A DNA stretch of 15,190 nucleotides from CAG-492 sp045643465 (lineage in GTDB: Bacteria > Bacillota > Clostridia > TANB77 > CAG-508). The stretch covers positions 1 through 15,190 of the forward strand of contig JAZUKV010000035.1 in the NCBI GenBank assembly GCA_045643465.1, in the 5' to 3' direction. Numbering within the stretch: position 1 is the first letter of the stretch; each line of letters opens with the position of its first letter. Made by a program: the position numbers and the translations under genes. The notes under the pieces were generated by a model. It did not search any database, had not been told where the DNA came from, and worked only from the letters and a program-made list of their open reading frames with translations. Of this stretch, positions 7,013 through 14,139 are shown in pieces.

Positions 7013-7049
7013 ATATATGCAAATGTTTTTGGTAGAAATGGAGATTAAT

Positions 7050-7207
7050 ATGATTGAAAAAGCAAAAAAATTGACATTAAGCCAAAGAATAAAATTGGTA
7101 CAAATGCCAAAAGAATAGCAGAATATGTAAAAAATCAATTGCAAGAAGATATGATGTATGATCAAATATCAATAAAAGAATATAAAGACCCGTTTAACGG
7201 GTCATAA
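7050..7207 (+). pseudogene. tnpA: Internally deleted Y1 transposase (TnpA) of the IS200/IS605 family
   Basis: From ATG 7050, the frame gives 22 residues (MIEKAKKLTLSQRIKLVQMPKE) and stops at 7118. The first eleven resemble the N-terminus of Y1 transposases, which usually continues into a TKW.CKYHIVF-type strand. A second frame (in phase with 7097) reads KIGTNAKRIAEYVKNQLQED..., and ends DPFNGS with a stop at 7205-7207. This matches the family's C-terminal helix, where the Tyr of EYVKNQ fits the nucleophile and the Gln four residues on fits a metal ligand. The HUH histidines and the rest of the fold are absent. The fragments are out of frame, so no active transposase is made. An extra A in the A7 run at 7064-7070 would fuse them into about 53 residues, still without a catalytic core. 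Confidence 0.7.
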
Positions 7208-7276
7208 GAGACGCATGCGTCGGGACAGCTATGAGCCTTTAGGCTCTGCTTGTAACATAGCCTTTTAGGCGTTATG
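7187..7276 (+). repeat. Hairpin array at the right end of the IS200/IS605 remnant
   Basis: Consecutive inverted repeats sit almost end to end: GACCCGTT/AACGGGTC (7187-7203), the palindrome GACGCATGCGTC (7210-7221), GAGCC/GGCTC (7233-7246) within GCTATG/CATAGC (7228-7261), and GCC/GGC (7260-7270). Two arms also match sequence left of the tnpA remnant: TAAGAGACG at 7205-7213 with CGTCTCTTA at 6974-6982, and GCGTTATG at 7269-7276 with CATAACGC at 6991-6998. These stretches are much richer in G and C than their surroundings. Such structured ends are recognised as single strands by IS200/IS605 TnpA; the array could equally be a folded RNA when transcribed. Confidence 0.7.
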
Positions 7277-7285
7277 AGTAAAATA

Positions 7286-7310
7286 CCCCCGGCTTAGCCG
7301 GGGGATTTTT
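7286..7310 (+). terminator. GC-rich terminal hairpin and T-run at the IS right end
   Basis: CCCCCGGC (7286-7293) and GCCGGGGG (7297-7304) pair perfectly around TTA, then ATTTTTATT follows. It is a strong terminator for rightward transcription of the remnant. It may also slow or end transcription of the minus-strand gene that stops at 7312, though the T-run on that side is poor. Confidence 0.75.
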
Positions 7311-7311
7311 A

Positions 7312-8433
7312 TTATTCTTTATTATCTAAAATTACTCCAAAACCTGTTGCTATTGGTCTTGTTTTATGCGCTCCTGTACTATCTATTGGATCATTTATTA
7401 ATTTATAATTTTCTACCATTACACTTGAAGTTCCACCATCTAAAGCTGATGCATTATAAGCACCATATCTTTGCATAACTTCAATTAAATCATCCATATC
7501 TGCACCTTGTCTACCAACTTGGCGACCATCAACAACAAGCATTAATACTATACCATCTTTTCTTTGTCCAATTGCAGTTCTTGGCGCTGTTCCCCAGCCA
7601 CCATTTCCAACAACTTTAGATGCTTCTCCATTTATAATTAAAAATGGTCCACATGTTACTGCATCCCTTATATTTCTTTTTTGTGCTTCTTCTGCAGTCA
7701 TTCTTCCTAATACTAATTTATTATCTGTATCAAATCCAATAACTCCTCCTGCGCCTCCGTAAGCTTTGCTAGTTATTGTTTTTCCATTTGCAATTGTAAC
7801 TCCTAGTGGAGAACCTCCAGTACTATTATGGTTTAAATCTTCAAATCCTCCTCCATTTATCGCTAACACTGCTTTATTATTTTCTGCCATTGTTGTTACA
7901 TATTGGCCAGAAACATTTAATTTAGATGTAACTAATGTATGTATTTTTGAAGCATCATATACTACTGCTAAATATCCAGAATATCCTTTTCCTTTTACAT
8001 CTATTATTTTATATTCAGGATGATTCTCATCTCTTTCTAGTACTGCTTTTTCATATTCATTAGCATATGTTATATTCTTCTTTGGCTCTTCTGGAGTTGT
8101 AGATATTAATGATGTATCTGTTGTACCAGAAACTTCTACTATTTTATTATTACTCATTACTTCTTCGATAGTTTCTGCATTATAAAACCATGTTGCCAAA
8201 TATTGATGATGCATTGTTGTCATCGCTGTAGTAATATACCAATCTCTAAATTTTTTTATAGGACCATATAGTAAAAATAATCCGATTACAATTCCAATAA
8301 TTCCTAAGCAAACAAGGACTTTCAGAATTTTAAATATTTTTTTTTCTTTTTTATCTCGTCTTCTACTATTATCTTTTTTTAAATGTTCTTCACCATTTAT
8401 TTTACCTTTTGTTTCCCTAATTTCTACCTTCAT
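7312..8433 (-). CDS. Membrane-anchored phosphodiester glycosidase (NAGPA-domain) protein
   Basis: A 373-residue protein with a basic cytoplasmic N-terminus, one membrane segment (about 36-56), a stalk (about 57-140) and an extracellular NAGPA-type domain (about 150-371). Domain motifs are AINGGGF (191-197), APRTAIG (283-289), VVDGR (300-304), ALDGGTSSVM (330-339) and TRPIATGFGV near the end. The family is named for the enzyme that uncovers mannose-6-phosphate by removing GlcNAc from a phosphodiester; bacterial members act on envelope glycans or exopolysaccharides, often with unknown substrates. The start is set by GAGGGAG (complement of 8440-8446), six bases before the ATG. Its stop codon lies 7 bases from the terminal hairpin of the IS remnant, but the domain is complete, so insertion seems not to have truncated it. 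Confidence 0.88.
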   Translation of the reverse strand: MKVEIRETKGKINGEEHLKKDNSRRRDKKEKKIFKILKVLVCLGIIGIVIGLFLLYGPIKKFRDWYITTAMTTMHHQYLATWFYNAETIEEVMSNNKIVEVSGTTDTSLISTTPEEPKKNITYANEYEKAVLERDENHPEYKIIDVKGKGYSGYLAVVYDASKIHTLVTSKLNVSGQYVTTMAENNKAVLAINGGGFEDLNHNSTGGSPLGVTIANGKTITSKAYGGAGGVIGFDTDNKLVLGRMTAEEAQKRNIRDAVTCGPFLIINGEASKVVGNGGWGTAPRTAIGQRKDGIVLMLVVDGRQVGRQGADMDDLIEVMQRYGAYNASALDGGTSSVMVENYKLINDPIDSTGAHKTRPIATGFGVILDNKE

Positions 8434-8470
8434 TTTTTCTCCCTCGTATTAAATTTATAAATACCTTATA

Positions 8471-8499
8471 ATTGTATATATATTTTTATTTTTTTTCAA
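8471..8499 (-). promoter_or_regulatory. Promoter of the NAGPA-domain gene
   Basis: On the minus strand, TTGAAA (complement of 8494-8499), a 17-base spacer and TACAAT (complement of 8471-8476). It begins immediately after the terminator of the upstream aminopeptidase gene. Confidence 0.65.
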
Positions 8500-8507
8500 T
8501 AGTTACT

Positions 8508-8548
8508 AAAAAAATAGTAAATAAATTATAAAATTTATTTACTATTTT
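8508..8548 (-). terminator. Terminator of the M18 aminopeptidase gene
   Basis: A perfect 17-bp stem: 8511-8527 pairs with 8532-8548 around a 4-base loop, core ATAGTAAATAAATT. Minus-strand transcripts end in a run of seven U (complement of 8508-8514). The stem is all A/T apart from one G-C pair (G8516 with C8542). Confidence 0.8.
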
Positions 8549-8557
8549 AATAATTAT

Positions 8558-9961
8558 TTACATTTGATAAAAGGCTTTATATATTTTGTAAGCTGAGAAA
8601 ATATCAAATTTACTAGTTACTTCATATGGTGCATGCATTGATAATACTGGTACTCCGCAATCTATTACATCCATTCCCTTGTTGGCTAAAATGTATGCTA
8701 TTGTGCCTCCTCCACCAACATCTACTTTTCCAAGCTCTGCTATTTGATAAGAAATATCATTGCTTTCTAATATATTTCTTACATATGCAACAAATTCTGC
8801 ATTAGCATCTGATGATCCTGATTTTCCTCTTCCCCCTGTATATTTATTTAATGCAATTCCTCTTCCTAAATATGATGCATTATTTTTTTCTGCAACAGAA
8901 GCAAAAGTTGGATCTAATCCAGCATCTACATCTGCTGATAACATTTTTGAATTACAATATACTTTATTAATTAAATTAGGTTTATTTATTTCCATTTTAT
9001 TTAATATCTCTGATATAAATGTATCAAATACTTCTGATTGCATTCCTGTGTTTCCCATACTTCCAATTTCTTCTTTATCTGAAATTAAGCATACAGCAGT
9101 TGTTTTTGGATTTTCTATATTCATCAATGCTGTAAGAGATGTATATACGCAAACTTTATCATCTTGACCATACGCTGCAACCATACTTCCATCAAATCCT
9201 AAACTTCTTGCTTTAAATGCTGGAACTATTTCTAGCTCTGCACTTAAAAAGTCAGATTCAATAATTCCATATTTTTTATTTAATAAATTCATTATATTTA
9301 ATTTAACTTTTTCACTTACATCTTTGTCATTATAAGGAATATTTCCAACTAATACATTAAGCTCTTCTCCTTTAATTCCTTCACTTAATTTTCTTTGCAT
9401 TTGTTCTTGTGCTAAATGTGGTAATAAATCTGTTATAACAAAAATTGGATCAATCTCTTCTTCCCCTAAGTTTATTTCGATTTTTTCTCCACTTTTTTTA
9501 ACTATTATTCCATGAATTGCTAATGGAATTGTTGTCCATTGATATTTTTTGATTCCACCATAATATTGAGTTTTAAAAAATGCGAAACCATCATCCTCAT
9601 ATAATGGATTTGGTTTTAAATCTAATCTTGGTGAATCTGCATGTGAGCCAATTACATTTATTCCGTTTTCTATATTTTCAAATCCAATAACTGCTAGGTA
9701 TATACTTTTATCTCTGTTAATATAATAAACTTTATCTCCTGGTTTCACTTCATTCATATTATTGATATTCTTAAAACCATTTTTTTCTGCTATTTTTTTT
9801 GTTTCCCTAACTATTTCTCTTTCTGTTTTTCCATTATTTAAAAATTCCATATATGACTTGCAATAATCATATATTTCCATTTTTTCTTCATCGTTTAGTA
9901 ATTCCCATCCATTTTTCTTTTTATTAAATAAATTATTTTGTAGCTCTGTACCTTCAGACAT
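8558..9961 (-). CDS. apeA: M18-family aminopeptidase (aspartyl aminopeptidase-like)
   Basis: A 467-residue cytosolic metallo-aminopeptidase of family M18, of normal length for bacterial members. All expected metal and catalytic residues can be placed: H107 in GSHADSPRLD, D267 in GQDD, E297/E298 in DKEEIGS, D344 in LSADVDAG and H443 in SMHAPYE. M18 enzymes use two zinc or cobalt ions, assemble as large tetrahedral shells and release N-terminal residues (acidic or leucine-like, depending on the member) from peptides. The role is probably peptide recycling. The gene stands alone with its own promoter and terminator. AAAGGAG (complement of 9970-9976 with flank) lies 8 bases before the start. The symbol follows the name used for the clostridial type-1 M18 protein and is less certain than the family. 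Confidence 0.93.
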   Translation of the reverse strand: MSEGTELQNNLFNKKKNGWELLNDEEKMEIYDYCKSYMEFLNNGKTEREIVRETKKIAEKNGFKNINNMNEVKPGDKVYYINRDKSIYLAVIGFENIENGINVIGSHADSPRLDLKPNPLYEDDGFAFFKTQYYGGIKKYQWTTIPLAIHGIIVKKSGEKIEINLGEEEIDPIFVITDLLPHLAQEQMQRKLSEGIKGEELNVLVGNIPYNDKDVSEKVKLNIMNLLNKKYGIIESDFLSAELEIVPAFKARSLGFDGSMVAAYGQDDKVCVYTSLTALMNIENPKTTAVCLISDKEEIGSMGNTGMQSEVFDTFISEILNKMEINKPNLINKVYCNSKMLSADVDAGLDPTFASVAEKNNASYLGRGIALNKYTGGRGKSGSSDANAEFVAYVRNILESNDISYQIAELGKVDVGGGGTIAYILANKGMDVIDCGVPVLSMHAPYEVTSKFDIFSAYKIYKAFYQM

Positions 9962-9995
9962 ATATTTTTCTCCTTTCGTATTTATTTATGTTATA

Positions 9996-10023
9996 ATTAT
10001 ATCATTAAAAACTTAGTTTTCAA
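9996..10023 (-). promoter_or_regulatory. Promoter of the M18 aminopeptidase gene
   Basis: On the minus strand, TTGAAA (complement of 10018-10023), a 16-base spacer and a perfect TATAAT (complement of 9996-10001). Confidence 0.65.
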
Positions 10024-10060
10024 TATACTAATATTATTAATACAATTTTAATATTTATTC

Positions 10061-10089
10061 TTTACAGAAGTCGATTTTTGTAGTTTAAT
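10061..10089 (+). promoter_or_regulatory. Possible promoter of the VanW-G5 gene
   Basis: TTTACA (10061-10066), a 17-base spacer and TTTAAT (10084-10089). The -10 is weak, and other AT-rich hexamers nearby (TATTATATATT) compete as candidates. Confidence 0.4.
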
Positions 10090-10120
10090 ATTATATATTA
10101 GAAATAAAATGGAGATTGTT

Positions 10121-11962
10121 ATGGAAAAATTAGAAAAAAATTTAAATGAACCTGTAATAGAAGATACAAATAAAGCTATTGCAGAAAAAACTAATACTTT
10201 AGAAAAAACTTTAGAAAAAGTTGATACACAAAAATCTATATCTGAAAAAGATGAATCAAATAAAGCTGCAAATATTAAACAAGACGTTTCTAATACTAAA
10301 ACTTCGAAAAAAGAAACTAAGCCAAATGCTTTAACTTTACCTAAAAAAAATAAAAAGAAAAAAATAATATTATTTTCATTAATATTTATTTTAATCTTAG
10401 CTTTATTAGTACTTTCTACGATTTTTAGTATTATAACTGACAAATCTGATAAAATTATCTCAGGAATTTCAATTAATGGAATTGATATTTCAAATTTATC
10501 AAAATCAGATGCTTTAGTAAAATTAAAATCAGAGCTATCAACTGATTTAAATAAAAATATAACCTTAACTAAAGGTGAATATTCAACAATATTAAATACT
10601 GAATCACTTGAAGTTAGTTATGATTTTGAAAAATCTGTTGATGAAGCTTATAACATTGGTAGAAATGAAGGAAATATTTTTATAAACAATTATAAAATAA
10701 TATCAACGTTAATCTTTAAAAAAACTATCACTCCTTCTATAAACTTAAATTCAGATTTACTTACTAAAAAGATTGAAGAAATAAATAATGAATTACCCGA
10801 TAGAGTTATTAATGCTAATTATAAAATTGAAAATAATAATTTAATAATTGGAAATAGTTATAGTGGATATAAAATTAAAACTGATGATTTAACAAACAAA
10901 ATATTTAATGCTATTTCAACAGATGTATCTTCAATAGAAATTCCTGTAGAAAAATTTGAAGCTACAAAACCAGACATTGAAGCAATTTATAAAGAAATAT
11001 ATAAAGCACCCGTTGATGCAACATTTACAACAAATCCTTATTCTGTTGTAAAAGAAGAAACTGGTTTAGACTTTGCCATATCAATTGATGAAGCTAAATC
11101 AATTTTAGCAGAGGAAAAAGATTCATATATAATTCCTTTAAAAACTTTAACACCAAATGTAACAACAAAAACATTACCTCAAGAAGCTTTTCCCGACTTG
11201 CTAGCTAGTTATTCTACATCATTTGCTACATCTAATTATAATAGATCAACAAATATTGCACTAGCTACAAATTCTGTTAATGGATATGTTTTAATGCCTG
11301 GCGAAACTTTTTCTTATAATTCAACTGTAGGTCAAAGAACGGCTGCAAGGGGTTATAAAGAAGCTGGTGTATATGTTAATGGTGAAGTAACTACTGGTAT
11401 CGGTGGAGGAATTTGTCAAGTTTCTTCAACAATATATAATGCAGTTTTACTTTCTAATTTAGAAGTTACAGAAAGATTAAACCATACATTTATACCTTCA
11501 TACGTACCTGCAGGTCAAGATGCAACAGTATCTTGGGGATATCCAGATTTTAAATTTAAAAATAATAGAAATTACCCTATAAAAATTGTAGCTTCTTCTG
11601 CAAACCGTACAATTTCAATTAATATTTATGGTTTAAAAACTGATGATGATTATACAGTAAAAATATCATCTAGTAGAGTTGCAACAATTCCTTTTAATAC
11701 ACAATATAAGGATGATCCAACATTGCCAAGTGGAACAACTAAAATAATTCAATCAGGCTCTAATGGCTGTAAAACTCAAACATATAAAATTTTATATAAA
11801 GATGGTGTAGAAATATCTAGAACATTAATAAATTCAGATACATATCAACCTCATAATCAAGTAATCGCTAGAGGTACTAAATTGGTAGCAGCTCCACCTT
11901 CAACAAATAACCAAACGCCTACGGATTCTGGAATTTCAATTTCAAATGTTCCAACTGAATAA
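10121..11962 (+). CDS. VanW-family envelope protein with YoaR-like and G5 domains
   Basis: A 613-residue single-pass membrane protein. A long Lys/Glu-rich cytoplasmic tail (1-81) ends in a lysine cluster, followed by a membrane helix (about 82-104). Outside are a YoaR-type putative peptidoglycan-binding region (about 112-330; SGISINGIDISNLSKSDA begins it), a VanW domain (about 360-504; MPGETFSYNSTVG, GGGICQVSSTIYNA, LNHTF.PSYVPAGQDATV) and a G5 domain (about 513-587; DGVEISRTL). The tail after the G5 is Pro/Thr/Ser-rich. VanW occurs in some vancomycin-resistance clusters but its function is unknown; the layout suggests wall binding. I chose ATG 10121 because GGAG at 10111-10114 fits it; ATG 10109 would place this Shine-Dalgarno inside the gene. 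Confidence 0.9.
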   Translation: MEKLEKNLNEPVIEDTNKAIAEKTNTLEKTLEKVDTQKSISEKDESNKAANIKQDVSNTKTSKKETKPNALTLPKKNKKKKIILFSLIFILILALLVLSTIFSIITDKSDKIISGISINGIDISNLSKSDALVKLKSELSTDLNKNITLTKGEYSTILNTESLEVSYDFEKSVDEAYNIGRNEGNIFINNYKIISTLIFKKTITPSINLNSDLLTKKIEEINNELPDRVINANYKIENNNLIIGNSYSGYKIKTDDLTNKIFNAISTDVSSIEIPVEKFEATKPDIEAIYKEIYKAPVDATFTTNPYSVVKEETGLDFAISIDEAKSILAEEKDSYIIPLKTLTPNVTTKTLPQEAFPDLLASYSTSFATSNYNRSTNIALATNSVNGYVLMPGETFSYNSTVGQRTAARGYKEAGVYVNGEVTTGIGGGICQVSSTIYNAVLLSNLEVTERLNHTFIPSYVPAGQDATVSWGYPDFKFKNNRNYPIKIVASSANRTISINIYGLKTDDDYTVKISSSRVATIPFNTQYKDDPTLPSGTTKIIQSGSNGCKTQTYKILYKDGVEISRTLINSDTYQPHNQVIARGTKLVAAPPSTNNQTPTDSGISISNVPTE

Positions 11963-11969
11963 TAAAACT

Positions 11970-12000
11970 AAAAACAGAAAAAATATTTTCTGTTTTTTTT
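11970..12000 (+). terminator. Terminator of the VanW-G5 gene
   Basis: AAAAACAGAAAA (11970-11981) pairs with TTTTCTGTTTTT (11986-11997) around AATA, and further T residues follow. Confidence 0.85.
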
Positions 12001-12020
12001 TATTTATGTATCTTTATTTA

Positions 12021-12049
12021 TTGTAAAATAGTTTTTTTAATGATATAAT
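12021..12049 (+). promoter_or_regulatory. Promoter of the dnaD-dnaI pair
   Basis: TTGTAA (12021-12026), a 17-base spacer and a perfect TATAAT (12044-12049) with an extended TGA in front. The predicted start near 12056 leaves a leader of about 21 bases. Confidence 0.75.
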
Positions 12050-12076
12050 TTGACAAATTGTTTAGGGGGTATTTAC

Positions 12077-13039
12077 ATGAAATTAGAGCAAAACGATTTA
12101 TCTTTATTGTTTTCTTTCACAAGCATTCCAGATGTATTCTTTACAGAATACTTATCACAAATGCCTAGTGATGCTTTGAAAATTTATCTATATTTAGTTT
12201 TTTTAGCAAAATATAATAAAGATATAAAATTAAACGACTTATCAAAAAAATTAGAATTACCTTTAAAAACAATTCAAGAAAATATTAAATTTTTGGAGAC
12301 AGATAATTTAATTGTAAAAAAGAATACTGGTTATTCAATAAAAAATGTTCAAGAATTGGAATTATATAAATTATATAATCCTAAAATTACTGTTTCCCCT
12401 GAAGAAATTGAAAAAATTGCTCAAAATAAATATAGAGCTAAAGCTATAGAAAATATAAATAATGAATTTTTCCAAGGAATAATGTCACCATCATGGTATA
12501 GTGACATTGATTTATGGTTTAAAAAATATTCTTTTGATGAAGAAGTTATGAATGCTTTATTTCGTTATTGTTATGAAAGATCTGCATTGCATAGAAACTA
12601 TATTGAAAAAGTTGCTGCAAATTGGTCAGAAAATAATGTCAAAACATTTAACGATTTAGATAAATATTGGGATAAAAAAGAAAAATTATACACTTTGCAA
12701 AAAACAATTTCCAAAAAATTAGGAATTACTAGAAATCTATCAGAATATGAAGAAAGTTACATTGAAAAGTGGAATTTAGATTTTGGATATAATTTAGACA
12801 TTATTGAAATAGCATTAAAAAAGACTACATCTAAATCTAATCCAAGTTTCAACTATGTTGATGCCTTATTAACAAGTTGGCATGATAGAAACTTAAAAAC
12901 TCCAAATGATGTACAAAATTTCTTATTACAATCCAAAGAAAAAGAAAAAAATATAAAAACTTTAGAAAAAAATACAATCGGTTATTCAAACTATGATCAA
13001 AGAAACTATAATGATTTAAACCAATTTTATTCGAATTAA
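12077..13039 (+). CDS. DnaD-like replication initiation protein with tandem DnaD domains
   Basis: A 320-residue protein. A winged-helix-like N-terminus (about 15-95) is followed by two DnaD C-terminal-type domains (about 125-198 and 208-285). Each carries the family's YxxxIxxxW-type motif: YIEKVAANW at 175-183 and YVDALLTSW at 260-268. DnaD proteins bind and remodel DNA at the origin or at stalled forks and help load the helicase. The next gene, 37 bases on, encodes the AAA+ helicase loader, which supports this role. I chose ATG 12077, seven bases after the GGGGG Shine-Dalgarno at 12065-12069; a TTG at 12050 in the same frame lies over the -10 box and is unlikely. Confidence 0.88.
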   Translation: MKLEQNDLSLLFSFTSIPDVFFTEYLSQMPSDALKIYLYLVFLAKYNKDIKLNDLSKKLELPLKTIQENIKFLETDNLIVKKNTGYSIKNVQELELYKLYNPKITVSPEEIEKIAQNKYRAKAIENINNEFFQGIMSPSWYSDIDLWFKKYSFDEEVMNALFRYCYERSALHRNYIEKVAANWSENNVKTFNDLDKYWDKKEKLYTLQKTISKKLGITRNLSEYEESYIEKWNLDFGYNLDIIEIALKKTTSKSNPSFNYVDALLTSWHDRNLKTPNDVQNFLLQSKEKEKNIKTLEKNTIGYSNYDQRNYNDLNQFYSN

Positions 13040-13076
13040 TTTTCTATGAAAATATAATAGAAATGAGGTTTTTATT

Positions 13077-14096
13077 ATGAATATTACAATTTTAAAATCA
13101 TTATTAACAATATATGAAAATAAAAGAAATTTAAAAATTAAAGAAGCTGAAAATAGAAAAAATAAATTATATTCTGAGTATCCAAGATTTGAAGAAATCG
13201 ATACAGAAATCAGCTCTTTGTCAATTTCAGCATCTAAAAATTTAATAGCATCTAACAGCTTTGAATGTTTAGATACTTTAAGAAAACAAATTGAAAAATT
13301 AAAAAATGAAAAAAAGGACTTACTAATTTCGATAACAAATGATGAAAATTATTTTAGTCCTATATATGATTGTCCTCTATGCAGTGATACTGGATATATA
13401 ACAGATAATTATAATACAAAAATGTGCAATTGCTTAAAACAACAATTATTTGATATGGAATATAATAAATCTTCTACATTTAATCTTGAAAAAAATAAAT
13501 TTGAAAACTTCTTATCCACATATTATTCAAATGTTGTGGATAAAGAACATTATAATTCAGATTTATCACCTAAAGAAAATATCGAAAAAATAAAATCTAT
13601 ATGTGAAGATTTTATAAATGATTTTGATAATCCCGAAAAAAATAATTTGTTGTTCACTGGAAATACGGGATTAGGAAAAACTTTCTTATCTGGATGCATT
13701 GCAAATGAATTATTAAAAAAAGGAAAAAATATATTATATCAAACAGCTTCCGTAATGTTGGATACAATTATTGATTATAGATTTGGAAAAACTGATGGAT
13801 CTATTTATAATAGTTTACTTGATGTAGATTTATTAATTATTGATGATTTAGGCACTGAATGTATGAATAATATGAAATTTACTGAATTATTTAATATTAT
13901 TAATACAAGATTACTTAACAAAAATAATAAAGTTACAAAAACAATTATTTCAACAAACTTGAATATTCAAAATTTGTATAAGAATTATGATGAACGTATT
14001 GTATCAAGACTTCTCGGTAACTATGATATTTGTAGATTTTTTGGAGAAGATATACGATTACAAAAAAAATTGAATCAACAAAAACATGAAAATTAA
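13077..14096 (+). CDS. dnaI: DnaI/DnaC-type AAA+ replicative helicase loader
   Basis: A 339-residue protein. The first 90 residues are charged and partly coiled-coil. A zinc-binding motif follows, C99-x2-C102-x14-C117-x-C119, as in the N-terminal domain of DnaI loaders. The AAA+ domain (about 165-335) has Walker A GNTGLGKT (195-202), Walker B LLIIDDLG (252-259), sensor-1 STN (292-294) and the conserved DERIVSRLLG stretch (305-314), which includes the probable arginine finger. Such proteins bind the DnaB-type helicase and place it on single-stranded DNA. It shares a promoter with the DnaD-like gene upstream, 37 bases apart, with its own RBS GAGGT (13065-13069). A TATAAT at 13053-13058 has no good -35. 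DnaC is the E. coli counterpart; the zinc motif favours DnaI. Confidence 0.9.
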   Translation: MNITILKSLLTIYENKRNLKIKEAENRKNKLYSEYPRFEEIDTEISSLSISASKNLIASNSFECLDTLRKQIEKLKNEKKDLLISITNDENYFSPIYDCPLCSDTGYITDNYNTKMCNCLKQQLFDMEYNKSSTFNLEKNKFENFLSTYYSNVVDKEHYNSDLSPKENIEKIKSICEDFINDFDNPEKNNLLFTGNTGLGKTFLSGCIANELLKKGKNILYQTASVMLDTIIDYRFGKTDGSIYNSLLDVDLLIIDDLGTECMNNMKFTELFNIINTRLLNKNNKVTKTIISTNLNIQNLYKNYDERIVSRLLGNYDICRFFGEDIRLQKKLNQQKHEN

Positions 14097-14101
14097 ATAA
14101 A

Positions 14102-14134
14102 AAAAAACCTAAATATAAATTATTTAGGTTTTTT
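14102..14134. terminator. Bidirectional terminator between the helicase loader and gyrA
   Basis: A 14-bp stem: 14102-14115 pairs with 14121-14134 around TAAAT, core ACCTAAATA/TATTTAGGT. A-runs on the left and T-runs on the right serve both convergent genes. Confidence 0.9.
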
Positions 14135-14139
14135 CATTT

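Larger units (their letters stand above)
6822..7049. other. Gap between tRNA-Pro and the tnpA remnant
   Basis: The stretch holds the tRNA promoter at its left, the presumed left part of the IS remnant from about 6900 and the remnant's promoter at 6984-7012. I see no coding frame with an RBS here. The two short arms at 6974-6982 and 6991-6998 that match the right-end hairpin array are its only other notable content. Confidence 0.6.
6900..7310 (+). mobile_element. Degenerate IS200/IS605-type insertion sequence with a gutted tnpA
   Basis: Three parts support this call. A promoter and RBS drive a short reading frame starting MIEKAKKLTLS, resembling the first residues of Y1 transposases. A downstream frame, TNAKRIAEYVKNQLQEDM through EYKDPFNGS, resembles their last 40 residues. 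Right of it, 7187-7308 is packed with GC-rich hairpins ending in CCCCCGGC-TTA-GCCGGGGG, like the right ends of this family. Between the two fragments, some 90-100 codons, including the HUH motif, are missing. The right end is probably close to 7310; the left end is a guess, as I see no clear tip (a weak hairpin, GAAAAAGT/ACTTTC, lies at 6924-6944). Elements of this family do not duplicate their target, so no repeats flank it. It could move only if a full-length TnpA acts in trans. Confidence 0.68.

Noticed and set aside
6980..7165. A 61-codon minus-strand frame in the IS remnant
   Set aside because: It opposes the promoter and tnpA fragments, is rich in Ile/Phe from A/T-rich DNA and resembles no known protein.
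7187..7276. The repeated hairpins as a CRISPR array
   Set aside because: The repeats differ in sequence, have no regular spacing and no cas genes are nearby.
7187..7308. The hairpin array as a riboswitch or an OMEGA-type guide RNA
   Set aside because: No tnpB or iscB gene is present, no known riboswitch core was recognised, and the position beyond a tnpA remnant fits an IS right end better.
10048..10443. A 131-codon minus-strand frame
   Set aside because: It lies opposite the cytoplasmic tail and membrane helix of the VanW-G5 gene; its Phe/Ser-rich sequence mirrors Lys/Glu codons.
11170..11962. The VanW protein as evidence for a vancomycin-resistance cluster
   Set aside because: No vanH, vanA/B, vanX, vanR or vanS homologue is nearby; VanW-G5 proteins are common in Clostridia without resistance.
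12050..12076. TTG at 12050 as an upstream start of the DnaD-like protein
   Set aside because: It overlaps the -10 box at 12044-12049, so it would lie outside the transcript; ATG 12077 has a good RBS.
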